A stretch of DNA of 35,456 nucleotides from G025836975 sp049646585 (GTDB lineage Bacteria; Pseudomonadota; Gammaproteobacteria; Burkholderiales; Burkholderiaceae_B), in contig JBARWC010000208.1 of NCBI GenBank assembly GCA_049646585.1, forward strand, positions 1-35,456, read 5' to 3'. The notes beneath the pieces are model-generated. The model searched no databases and had not been told where the DNA came from. It saw only the letters and a list, made by a program, of their open reading frames with translations. Of this stretch, positions 1 through 7,658 are shown piece after piece (within the stretch, counting starts at the first letter, position 1; the number at the start of each line of letters is the position of its first letter). Position numbers and translations under genes: made by a program.

Positions 1-54
1 ATGAAAAACACCCCAAAGGTTGGATCGATGTCCAACTTCTGGGGTGCAGTTCAC
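1..54 (-). mobile_element. Probable IS3-family terminal end, also a minus-strand intrinsic terminator
   Basis: Read on the minus strand, the segment begins TGAACTGCACCCCAGAAGTT, which resembles the terminal inverted repeats of IS3-family elements that I know. It folds into a long hairpin (arms ACCCCAGAAGTTGGA and TCCAACCTTTGGGGT, one mismatch and one wobble, short loop) followed by five T residues, so it can also act as an intrinsic terminator for minus-strand transcripts. No transposase is visible because the window begins here. The IS assignment is from memory of the family's ends and is tentative; the hairpin is directly seen. Confidence 0.4.
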
Positions 55-147
55 AAGCGAGGCAATTTTAATGTTTTGATTTTCGTTCAGATATTCATGT
101 TACGGAACGTCTGTGGAGCCGTAATTATCTGAAAACGAAGAAATTAT

Positions 148-195
148 TGGGGTGACCGATGGGGCTCGAACCCACGACAACCGGAATCACAATCC
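148..195. repeat. attL: 48-bp direct repeat of the tRNA-His 3' part
   Basis: These 48 bases are identical to 13566-13613, the 3' portion of the tRNA-His gene from the CCA end to inside the anticodon stem. Identity ends abruptly at 196 (tgttt here, gggac in the tRNA). This is the classic duplicated crossover segment left when a tyrosine recombinase integrates an element into a tRNA gene. The intact tRNA is at the integrase end, so this copy is the distal junction. Confidence 0.93.
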
Positions 196-291
196 TGTTT
201 CCCGTAAATAGACGGCAAATGAAACGCAGATAAATCAATGACTTGCAGCGGTAGCCACCCTTCTAGTGGCTGTGTTTTAGTGCCTACTTTT

Positions 292-327
292 GTCAATTTT
301 GGCCTGCTTCGGTCAAGATTAGGTCAA
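292..327. promoter_or_regulatory. Three helically phased GTCAA repeats next to attL
   Basis: GTCAA occurs at 292-296, 312-316 and 323-327, the last two as GGTCAA. The start-to-start spacings are 20 and 11 bp, about two and one helical turns, so the three sites lie on one face of the DNA. They lie between the attachment junction and the first island gene. They could be integrase or excisionase arm sites, or an operator for the gene at 354. A short hairpin (AGCCAC/GTGGCT, 253-271) lies just upstream. Confidence 0.35.
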
Positions 328-353
328 TCTATTCCACCTTATGGAGAACATTC

Positions 354-605
354 ATGACACCCGTATTTGAAACACTGGAAGATATCTCGGTTCCATCCGA
401 GATCGGTGATACAACAGTCGCTGTTCGGTTGCGCCGACAGCTTAACTATCAGCCATCTAGGTTCACGTCAGGGCCGTATTGGGTTGATCTACGTGTCGGC
501 AGTGTACACAAGCCGTATTATTGTGTAGATCGACAATTCGCCAAGGAGGCTGCTACCAGGTTTCTGCTTGAGCATGTCAAAGGTATTGCTCCCACCGTAC
601 ATTGA
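354..605 (+). CDS. Hypothetical protein, 83 aa
   Basis: I do not recognise this protein. The ATG is preceded by a good ribosome binding site (GGAGA, about 6 bases upstream). The 83-residue product is soluble, with a mixed composition of charged and aromatic residues (GPYWVDLRVGS, YYCVDRQFAKEAATRFLLEHV) and no signal peptide or membrane segment. It is the first gene inside the left junction of the island and the only plus-strand gene before the replication half. It faces the minus-strand restriction cluster, with the GNAT-like gene ending 66 bases beyond its stop. Its place next to the attachment site and the phased GTCAA repeats would suit a small accessory or excision-control protein, but nothing in the sequence shows that. 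Confidence 0.55.
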   Translation: MTPVFETLEDISVPSEIGDTTVAVRLRRQLNYQPSRFTSGPYWVDLRVGSVHKPYYCVDRQFAKEAATRFLLEHVKGIAPTVH

Positions 606-670
606 GAAGCTTTACTAAAGTGGCCCCGCGCCACCCAGCCTAGATACGTATGTTGCGGTACTCCTCGAGA

Positions 671-1132
671 CTACACGTGTTTTTTGAGGAAAGCCTGCAT
701 TGCGCTGGACAGTGGCGGTTCCACCGAAAAATTGCCGAATTGCGCTTGAAAGTGCCTCCAGTGTGTCGACAAAATGCCACGATGCCTGAAAAACGGATGC
801 AACCAAATCCAGTCAAGCGTCCACTGAGGTGCGTTCTTGTACTCTCGTCGCCGAAAACAACAGCCGCCAGAACATCTCGTTGGCATCTGGTCGTGATCTT
901 CCGTACAAATATCGAGCGCCGACTCAGTGAATAGAAAGCCTATACATGTCTCGTCGTGCTCATTAGCAAAGTACTGGATATGATCGTATCTAAACTCGGC
1001 CTTGAAGTACCGCGCAAATTGCTCAAGGGCGTTCCTTCGATCAAGCGCTGACGCTTCATTGACCTCATATCGACCATTTGCACTCAAGCAAACGTCAAAA
1101 GTGGGAAGGCTAATGGTCCATCTATCACTCAT
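671..1132 (-). CDS. Small GNAT-like protein, 153 aa
   Basis: The 153-aa product resembles a minimal GCN5-related N-acetyltransferase in its C-terminal half. CIGFLFTE (about residues 63-70) looks like a core strand. WTLDWIWLHPFFRHRGILS (about residues 103-121) resembles the strand-turn-helix in which R/Q-x-x-G-x binds acetyl-CoA; here the residues are R-H-R-G. The tail WRHFQAQFGNF...MQAFLKKH is an amphipathic end. The family call is inference from this pattern; no substrate can be deduced. It is the last gene of the minus-strand cluster, 86 bases after the end of res, and probably shares its transcript. The ribosome binding site is weak. A GNAT gene attached to a type III restriction operon is not part of the standard mod-res pair. 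Confidence 0.6.
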   Translation of the reverse strand: MSDRWTISLPTFDVCLSANGRYEVNEASALDRRNALEQFARYFKAEFRYDHIQYFANEHDETCIGFLFTESALDICTEDHDQMPTRCSGGCCFRRREYKNAPQWTLDWIWLHPFFRHRGILSTHWRHFQAQFGNFSVEPPLSSAMQAFLKKHV

Positions 1133-1218
1133 AGGAAGTCCTGGTATTCAAATCTACGCCGAAAGATACCCAAATGGATCTTTTGCGGTGTTCGTATCCC
1201 TTTAGTCGCCACCGGCAT

Positions 1219-3984
1219 TTAGCGTTCGGCGATAAGTAGCCCATCTTTGTCAGTGGTGTGTTTGAAATCCACGGCTCCGCTTGGTGCGGCTCGGAAATGG
1301 GCTTCAGCAAACCGGATGCGTAAAGCTTCATCCCACTCCAGGTCGTCCAAATTACGGGTCCCCTTCGTCTCACGTACCAGATAAAGTCGCTCGGTACCGT
1401 CCTCGTCGCAGACAATGGCCCAGTCTGGTGAGTATTCCCCCACAGGGGTTTTTACCCTGAACCGGCGAGGCAACTTTGTGAACAATTTGATCCGACTCCG
1501 GTCGCTTTCCAACTTTTGCGAGAATCTCAGCTCTACCAAGCTGTCGTAATCGGTATGGTCGAAGAGGTTAACGCCGTCTGCCGGAGCCTCTGCAACCCCG
1601 GCCTGTGGCGGAGGCATACCCTTGATCACCTTAGGCGCGTTCTTTCGCTCCACTTCCAAAAACACCACATTCGCATCCCACCAAGTGGCGTTGTCCATGG
1701 GTTCGTAGGTAATGTTATGGACCATTTGCTCGACAGTTTCGACACGAATAGCTTGAGCGACAATCCGGGTCCACCGATCCGGATCGTCTAGTGCTCGCGC
1801 TTTGTATTCGTCAGGAATAGCCTGCAAGATAGCAACGACTGTCGGTCGAGTCAGTTGTAGGGGAAACTTACCGTAAAGCAAGTGGTCCTCCACCAAGCGG
1901 ACGATGTTGGGTAAACGCTTCCCAACCAAAGCAATCCGCTCGCCCGCACTGTCGCTGACTGTGGAGTCTGAGGTAATGACTTGGCCGTCCTCGTCGTACA
2001 CGACATCGGCAGACTGCACCACATTGGCGCGTCTACTGATGTATCGCAGGTCATCCAGGTGCTCAGAGGAGGCAATTGACGCTACCAAAGACATATCGTC
2101 CACCGAGACACGATAGACTGCCTTGTAACGTATGCGTTTCCACAGTTCCGCGAATTCAGGGCTTTCGAATAGCGCCGGGCGCCGGCGGATTTCCACAATG
2201 GAATCTGCATCATCAAGATCCGGCCTTTCGCCTGCCTTACCTCCCAATGCGTCATATTCGGCATTGAACCCTTCGCGGAACTCCGCAAATGATTCGTCGA
2301 TGATGAGCGTGAGTCGATTGACGGAAGGGTCCGAAATACGATGACCGTCCTTATTGACCGGCAGTCGTAGGCCGCGTCCGATCTGTTGGCGTCGCTCAGT
2401 TTCGGATCGCGTATGACGTAGGAAACCTATCTGAAAAACGTTAGGGTTATCCCAACCCTCACGCAAGGCGGAGTGCGAAAAAATGAATGCGCGCGGATTG
2501 AAACGGTCAAGTAGCAGCTCTTTTTGCTCGATTATTTCCTTGTATGCTCGCTCCTCGAACTCTGCGTCCGTTTTGTTCCCGCCCTTGGTATCCTTCAGAA
2601 TGCCAGTCTTGGTCGAGGGGAAATAAGCCACTCGAAGCTCAGCGGGGTTCGGCATGGAGTCCATGCTGTTGCCTGCTCTGACCCACTCTTCACTGAAAAT
2701 ACTGTCGAACATGCTTGGTAAGGTTGCAGCGTCACCCACATAATCAGCCACTCGCTCCACGAAAAAGAGCGACAGCACCTTCACCTCGTGCCCAGTGGCG
2801 TCTAGAGTCTCTTGACATTGCAGGTGAATACGAATCGTCTGTCGCACTTGGTCGCGCCAAATGGCCATTTGATCCACGCCGGTTGCTTGCCCAAGTTCGA
2901 TGGTCAGCCCGTTTTCAAATGTCACGGTATCGGGTTTGCGACTGATAACATCTACGACGAGACCACGATATTGAGGTAGCTTGCCCGAAGCATCGAATAG
3001 GTCAGCCCCCGCTTGCGCCACTACATCAACCCGGTTTGAGCCATTGGGAGAGGCGACATCAATGGCGATATGGGCAAAGAGAGTCCTTTTCTTCGAGACA
3101 ATTTTCTTTAAGTGTAGGTAGGGCTGACCATCCGAGCCCGCCACAATGCCTTTCACTGATACACGTTTGACCAAGCCCAGTTCGGCAGCCTTCTTGGCTC
3201 CCAAACGATGAATTAGATTAAAGGGTTCTTTGTGGGTAGCGCTATATCGCAGTGCTACTAGGGGGTTCAAAGTCGCGATCACACGTCGGCGTAGAGGAGA
3301 CGCCATGTTTTGGGGCTCGTCGATGATAACGACTGGCCGGGCTTGCGCCACAAGTTCGACACCAGAGAGGGTGTCGCCCCAAAGCCGGGGTTGCTCCGGT
3401 GACGAATACAGAGTATTGGTGTCAGGCTTATCCAGAAGCTGGACGCTAGCAATCAGAAATTGGACCGTGCTGGACGGATCGATGAAGTCATTGAGCGCCC
3501 TTGTGTCGCCCATGACATTCCATCGATAAGATAAATTGGGAAACTTGCTGCGGAAGTGTTCGTAAGTATCCTGAAATGTTTTAACGACGCCTGCACGAAT
3601 GGCGACCGAGTGGACCAGGATGACGAACTTTCGTAGTCCGTATGCCTCAGCCATACGCAATGCTGTGGCAATGTACACATAAGTTTTCCCTGTACCAGTT
3701 TCCATCTCGACCGAGAAGTTCGGAAAACTGCGATTTTGGTCTAGTAAGTCTTGCTCTTCCAGCAGAACCAACGCATCTTGGGTGTCTACGTCTTCACGCT
3801 GTGTGATGGCGTTTAAGTTGGTCGTCAGCACACGCCTATTAAGCAGAAAGCCAGCATGACCGTCTGCGCCTGGTGCCACACCGGCGACAAGACTAGACGG
3901 AGGTGTCAGCACACTTTCAAACAGGTCAGTCACCGCATCGATCGCGGCTGCTTGATGAGGCTGATCGTCAAATTGAAACTTCAC
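1219..3984 (-). CDS. res: Type III restriction enzyme, Res subunit (helicase-endonuclease)
   Basis: This is the ATP-dependent DNA translocase and nuclease subunit of a type III restriction-modification system, which cleaves unmodified DNA together with Mod. I chose the GTG start at 3984, which gives MKFQFDDQPHQ, the usual start of this family, with GAGAGG seven bases upstream. A TTG at 3999 is an in-frame alternative. The 921-aa product has Walker A METGTGKT (residues 94-101), a DEAD-like box VVIIDEPQN (about 218-226) and helicase motif VI QQIGRGLRLP in the middle. Near the C-terminus is a PD-(D/E)xK nuclease core (SPDWAIV followed by YLVRETKG). The length is normal and no lesion is seen. The start overlaps the end of mod by 17 bases, so the two are translationally coupled. 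Confidence 0.95.
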   Translation of the reverse strand: MKFQFDDQPHQAAAIDAVTDLFESVLTPPSSLVAGVAPGADGHAGFLLNRRVLTTNLNAITQREDVDTQDALVLLEEQDLLDQNRSFPNFSVEMETGTGKTYVYIATALRMAEAYGLRKFVILVHSVAIRAGVVKTFQDTYEHFRSKFPNLSYRWNVMGDTRALNDFIDPSSTVQFLIASVQLLDKPDTNTLYSSPEQPRLWGDTLSGVELVAQARPVVIIDEPQNMASPLRRRVIATLNPLVALRYSATHKEPFNLIHRLGAKKAAELGLVKRVSVKGIVAGSDGQPYLHLKKIVSKKRTLFAHIAIDVASPNGSNRVDVVAQAGADLFDASGKLPQYRGLVVDVISRKPDTVTFENGLTIELGQATGVDQMAIWRDQVRQTIRIHLQCQETLDATGHEVKVLSLFFVERVADYVGDAATLPSMFDSIFSEEWVRAGNSMDSMPNPAELRVAYFPSTKTGILKDTKGGNKTDAEFEERAYKEIIEQKELLLDRFNPRAFIFSHSALREGWDNPNVFQIGFLRHTRSETERRQQIGRGLRLPVNKDGHRISDPSVNRLTLIIDESFAEFREGFNAEYDALGGKAGERPDLDDADSIVEIRRRPALFESPEFAELWKRIRYKAVYRVSVDDMSLVASIASSEHLDDLRYISRRANVVQSADVVYDEDGQVITSDSTVSDSAGERIALVGKRLPNIVRLVEDHLLYGKFPLQLTRPTVVAILQAIPDEYKARALDDPDRWTRIVAQAIRVETVEQMVHNITYEPMDNATWWDANVVFLEVERKNAPKVIKGMPPPQAGVAEAPADGVNLFDHTDYDSLVELRFSQKLESDRSRIKLFTKLPRRFRVKTPVGEYSPDWAIVCDEDGTERLYLVRETKGTRNLDDLEWDEALRIRFAEAHFRAAPSGAVDFKHTTDKDGLLIAER

Positions 3985-5983
3985 GTGCCATCCTCTCAAG
4001 CAATATTAGCTTAGACCGCAACCGGGGAGCCAGCGTCAGGGTTGTCTTGTCTTCAACCTTGTCGCCGCGCAGAATTAGCGTATCGTTATCCGTCAGGCCG
4101 ATTGCCTTGGCGGTTTCAAGGGTAAACGCGTCTAGGCAGATAAACAGGCGGCCAGTTGCTGCGTGTTCTCCGGTAACAGGTGAGAATGTGTACACGCTCA
4201 CACCGTCGTGCTCAGATACCGACACGTCGGCATCCAGGCGGCTATCAGTGGCTTTTAGGGCTACTTCCCAGGCTACGGCTAGCGAGTCAGCCCCTTCTTT
4301 CACGGGCGGTTGCGAGGCCTGCTGTAATATGAGAGCGAGTTGTTCCTGCGCGTCCTGGCCCGCCTGTACCGTCACTGGTTTTTCAATTAGAAGATTAGTT
4401 TCTTGCGCCCGGAACAGGCGAAAGCCGAGCTCTTTCCCATCTGGGTCCAGCATTGCAGCCGCGCGGCGGAGGCGCTCAGCAGTAATTTGAGAGATCGTCC
4501 TGTAACCCGCCTCCAAGGCGGATTGCCCAGTCTTAGTTGAGTCGTCGGGAGTTTCTGGTCGCTGGATTAGAATGTATCGTCGAGACATGCCGTCGAGCGC
4601 GTTTTGTTCCCAAACGGCTTGGGCGGTAGAGCCTGAGCCTGCAAAAAAGTCCAAAATTATGTCATTTTTCTCAGTCATGGATGAGAAAAGACGCGCCAGT
4701 ACATCTGTGCGTTTGGGGTCAGTGAAGATAGAAGCCTCCATCAACGACTCCAGGGCAGACGAAGCACCGCTGCGGTCACGGTAAAACGTGGAGGCGGGTG
4801 CCCAAACTTCTTGCTCATGGAGGTATTTTTTGATCCTGATGCGAGTGGCCCTGCCAGACGGATAAAGTAAGCGGCCCGCTTCGTCGAGCTTCTTCATCGT
4901 TGCAAGCTCATACCTCCAGCCGTTTTCTGGCGGTGCATAACCCTTAAAGTCGTAAACCAGGTTTTCTCGGTAGTTAGGGCTTGAACTATTGTCCGAAGTC
5001 CAAACGCCACCCTGGTCGATGTGGTTATAGTGGGAGTGTTGTTTTGCGGCATTACCTTCGGGCAACTCGTCGAACCAAGCACGTAGTTCGTATTTCGCAG
5101 CCTCGAAGTCGTCCTTGAACCGTTCCAACAGTTCACGCGCTTTTTCATAGACAGACTCTAGGCCCGTCTTCCGCTCTCGCCACCTAACATCCAATTCCTT
5201 CAGGTACTCATGATCCCTCGCGTAGATAAGGATGTAATCTTGGCCACCTGCTGTGAGCTTTGCATCACCTTTCCGACCGCCTTGCCAAGTGATCATGTCT
5301 ATGAAGTTTTCTGCCCCAAATACCGCGTCGAGTAGCAAACGCAAGTGGTGCACTTCATTGTTGTCGATAGAGGCTAGAAAAACGCCATCCCGACGCAATA
5401 GCTGTCTGGCTGCAACGAGACGTGGAAACATCATGGTTAACCAAGGGGCATGCTTGCGCCCCTTTACTTCTTGCTTGCTGGTGGTCGCCAGCCCGTATTC
5501 GTCCACTTGGCCGGTTGAAACCAGGTAGTCGGTCTCTGACACCGAGAAATCGTCGTTATAGGTGAAGCTTTCGCCCGTGTTGTAGGGCGGATCAATGTAG
5601 ATCAGCTTAACTTGGCCCGAGTAGCCGTTTTTCAGGACTTTCAATACTTGCAGATTGTCGCCTTCAATCAGAATATCTTGGGCCGTGGTCCAGTTGACGG
5701 ACGCGCTGGGGTCCGGCTCCAAAGTAATCGTCGTTGGTATCCTGGCCTCGTAGCGTGCATAGTCGATCCCCGGCCACGTAAAGGCGAAGGCGGGCGTATC
5801 CTGAGCGAATCCAAGAGCGGACCACAGTGCGACCTTATTCAGCTCACCGTCTGGAAATGCAGAGGGTAAAAGGTCTCGCAGCTTCTCCAACAGCGCAGCC
5901 TGCCCGTCCTCGGTGCCGGGGGGAACTATGCTTATGGTCATCAGCTTCTCCTTGCTGTCCGCCTTGGTGCCCTTCTTACTCAT
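3968..5983 (-). CDS. mod: Type III DNA methyltransferase, Mod subunit (N6-adenine)
   Basis: This subunit recognises the target site and methylates adenine using S-adenosylmethionine. With the start at 5983 (MSKKGTKADSKEK, preceded by GAGGAATGC) the product has 671 residues. The frame is open up to an ATG at 6136, directly after the stop of the upstream 48-aa ORF, so a 722-aa form is possible. The catalytic motif IYIDPPYNTG lies at about 128-137 and the SAM-binding motif LDFFAGSGST at about 444-453. DPPY before FxGxG is the order of beta-class methyltransferases, as in type III Mod proteins. The region between them (about 230-420) should hold the target recognition domain. The gene is intact and followed by res in an overlapping pair. 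The recognition sequence cannot be read from the protein. Confidence 0.94.
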   Translation of the reverse strand: MSKKGTKADSKEKLMTISIVPPGTEDGQAALLEKLRDLLPSAFPDGELNKVALWSALGFAQDTPAFAFTWPGIDYARYEARIPTTITLEPDPSASVNWTTAQDILIEGDNLQVLKVLKNGYSGQVKLIYIDPPYNTGESFTYNDDFSVSETDYLVSTGQVDEYGLATTSKQEVKGRKHAPWLTMMFPRLVAARQLLRRDGVFLASIDNNEVHHLRLLLDAVFGAENFIDMITWQGGRKGDAKLTAGGQDYILIYARDHEYLKELDVRWRERKTGLESVYEKARELLERFKDDFEAAKYELRAWFDELPEGNAAKQHSHYNHIDQGGVWTSDNSSSPNYRENLVYDFKGYAPPENGWRYELATMKKLDEAGRLLYPSGRATRIRIKKYLHEQEVWAPASTFYRDRSGASSALESLMEASIFTDPKRTDVLARLFSSMTEKNDIILDFFAGSGSTAQAVWEQNALDGMSRRYILIQRPETPDDSTKTGQSALEAGYRTISQITAERLRRAAAMLDPDGKELGFRLFRAQETNLLIEKPVTVQAGQDAQEQLALILQQASQPPVKEGADSLAVAWEVALKATDSRLDADVSVSEHDGVSVYTFSPVTGEHAATGRLFICLDAFTLETAKAIGLTDNDTLILRGDKVEDKTTLTLAPRLRSKLILLERMAREVSI

Positions 5984-6136
5984 GCATTCCTCGTCATACT
6001 CTGTCGCAATAACCCTTGATTTTCGCACAAGACCTTCCTTTTGCTTGTTGGACGGCATTGGCAGGTATATTTCCTCTACAACTCGCACTGTCGCACAGGG
6101 GATATCGGTTCGTAGAGCCGATATCCCGAATGTCAT

Positions 6137-6283
6137 CTAGTGCTCAAAATGACCTGAACCACCATGCGATGGCCACGTATGTAGCGAACTCCAGTTCGTT
6201 CCATACGGGTTGCCGCCGACATCGATGCCGCCATAGTCGTCGTTGGTCATGGGTAAGCCTGTCGCTGGGTTGATTGGGTGCAT
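6137..6283 (-). CDS. Small conserved-looking ORF upstream of mod, 48 aa
   Basis: A short frame of 48 codons starts with ATG at 6283 behind a strong ribosome binding site (TAGGAG, spacing about 7). Its TAG stop (6139-6137) directly abuts the ATG at 6136 in the mod frame. The peptide is rich in Gly, Asn, Pro and His (PMTNDDYGGIDVGGNPYG, then HGGSGHFEH at the end) and has no membrane segment. I do not recognise it. The good ribosome binding site and the exact junction with mod argue that it is translated, either as a genuine small protein or as a leader coupling translation into mod. It is shorter than usual gene-calling thresholds and easily missed. Confidence 0.6.
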   Translation of the reverse strand: MHPINPATGLPMTNDDYGGIDVGGNPYGTNWSSLHTWPSHGGSGHFEH

Positions 6284-6343
6284 AATTTTCTCCTAACAAG
6301 TAGGGAGGGTTGAAATCCTCGCCGAAAGCCGACGGGGGAGAAA

Positions 6344-6763
6344 TCAATCTTCGGTGGGCAGCAAAATTGTGATGACGGGTGCGCCATCGTCACCGGGGCC
6401 AATGCACATATGCAATGTTGTGGGCCGAGAGTGGGGGCTGCGCCCGCCGCGCGGCACGCGATGAACCGTAAAAGCTATGCGCTGTGAATTACCCGCGCGA
6501 CGGGCGGCAAGAGATGCCATCCAGAGAACATCCCACAGCCTTCCGGCCTCGTTCTGTGCGGTTTGGCGCATGCTGTCTGCGTCGTTCCATACCACACAGT
6601 CAGCCCATGCCGCCGCCGTCATTGCCACCGGTAACCGAAACCCTGCCTCACACGCCGCCTCGGTGATGTCTATCAAGCTACCGTCTTCAGTTGCCTGTGC
6701 TCGGCTGTAGATATGGATTGGTTCGCCGAAAATACTGTCAAGATTCTGCTTTGGGTATTGCAC
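6344..6763 (-). CDS. DUF6573-like protein of mobile elements, 139 aa
   Basis: The GTG start at 6763 follows AAAAGGAG with a spacing of about 7. The product begins MQYPKQNLDSIFGEPIHIYS, then RAQATEDGSLIDITEAACEA and FRLPVAMTAAAWADCVVW. I associate this pattern with the DUF6573 family, common on plasmids and integrative elements and of unknown function. The C-terminal half contains RRAGNSQRIAFTVHRVPRGG and ends in a hydrophobic strand, VITILLP. There is no signal peptide. It is the first gene of the minus-strand cluster, followed after 60 bases by the 48-aa ORF and mod, and transcribed away from the hairpin-rich spacer. The family assignment is by remembered pattern; the gene itself is well supported. 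Confidence 0.75.
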   Translation of the reverse strand: MQYPKQNLDSIFGEPIHIYSRAQATEDGSLIDITEAACEAGFRLPVAMTAAAWADCVVWNDADSMRQTAQNEAGRLWDVLWMASLAARRAGNSQRIAFTVHRVPRGGRSPHSRPTTLHMCIGPGDDGAPVITILLPTED

Positions 6764-7362
6764 GGTTTGCTCCTTTTAAGCTGACCGGGTTCCAAGATGT
6801 TGAGCCCCTGCTTTTTGCCGTTTACTCGGCTTCGGCATACGGGTGGCATGTTGCTGGTGCCGCCGTACTTCCTGAGTGTCTTCGCCCTTGACGGACACCG
6901 GACGCCAGCCGACCGGCCAGACGTGCAAGGTTGCGCACAGAAGCCGCAGCCCGAAGGGAACGGGTGAGTACGCGCGCGCAGCGCTTGGCCTTGCACGTCG
7001 GGCAGGCTGGCGTAAGGTCGTCTGCAATTTGGGCGAAGACACCCAGGACAGCAATGGCAGCAGCACACTTAATGCGACGGAGCCGTGTCGCGGTCGAAGA
7101 CCAGCGACTCAACGCGGCCATTCCGCGCGTCGTGGCAAGTAGAGGCGCGCAGCCGTAGGCGATAAGCCTACGGCGTAGGGGAGCCAGCCGCGTAGCGGGC
7201 TGGGGCAAGTGCGCGGCCGCAAGCAGCCCACTTCAGTGCATTGGCTCCCAAGCCAATCGCTGGAGTGCAGGGGGAGCCGTTATTCATTCGCAACCCCAGT
7301 TGCGAAAGGTCTGCCCACAGACAGGTGAATAATGGGGGGCTTGCCCCGGCGCCCGAAGCGAA

Positions 7363-7465
7363 GCGCGCGGGAATCCTGCTCAAGTCCAGCCAAAGCGTAG
7401 ACCAATGGCGGAACGCCGCAGCCACATCGCGTCCAGCGTGTGTGTTGAGCGGGATTCCCGCGCGC
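7363..7465. repeat. 21-bp inverted repeat with MOBP-like nic sequence (candidate oriT)
   Basis: The arms at 7363-7383 and 7445-7465 are inverted copies of 21 bp with one mismatch, separated by 61 bases. The left arm contains AATCCTGC (7372-7379), which fits the YATCCTG|Y-type nick consensus of IncP/MOBP origins of transfer at its ATCCTG|C core. The right arm has the equivalent position changed to ATCCCGC, so the nick-like motif is unique to one arm. By analogy the nick would fall between 7378 and 7379. No relaxase is encoded in the island, so mobilization would have to be in trans. The repeat is directly seen; the oriT role is inference. Confidence 0.4.
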
Positions 7466-7513
7466 ATAGCGCGGCGCCCGCTTTTAAGGACACAAGGTGC
7501 GTCCAGCGCCGGA

Positions 7514-7548
7514 ACCGCCGCCCAGCCGTCCAGGCTGGAATAGGCGGT
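7514..7548. repeat. Two-tier hairpin upstream of the replication-relaxation gene
   Basis: ACCGCC (7514-7519) pairs with GGCGGT (7543-7548), and inside it CCAGCC (7522-7527) pairs with GGCTGG (7533-7538), giving a stable two-tier stem about 110 bases before the start of the next gene. It is not followed by a T run, so it is not a simple terminator. It could be part of the origin, or an RNA leader structure. Confidence 0.4.
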
Positions 7549-7658
7549 GTTGTCCTGCCGCGCTAGCGGCTTCGTTCTCCCTCTTCACCCCCCGGCGCAA
7601 GGGGTAGTGAAGAGGCATTTTTCCCTATACAGGTTATCTGAACAGGAGGAGATAACGT

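Larger units (their letters stand above)
6764..7658. other. Non-coding, hairpin-dense intergenic control or origin region
   Basis: About 900 bases separate the two divergent halves of the island, and I find no convincing gene here. Open frames exist on both strands, but they are the by-product of high GC, have no ribosome binding sites and overlap each other. What the stretch does hold is a run of inverted repeats: 7152-7160/7166-7174 (perfect 9 bp), 7184-7189/7198-7203, an imperfect hairpin at 7229-7267, 7287-7294/7299-7306 (perfect 8 bp) nested in 7280-7286/7326-7332, the 21-bp arms at 7363-7383/7445-7465, and 7514-7548. This density suits an origin (transfer, replication or primase-loading) plus divergent promoters. 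Confidence 0.6.

Noticed and set aside
6822..7208. Minus-strand 128-codon frame, and overlapping plus-strand frames, in the 6764-7658 spacer
   Set aside because: No ribosome binding sites, Ala/Arg-rich composition, overlap on both strands and many hairpins. The stretch reads as non-coding.
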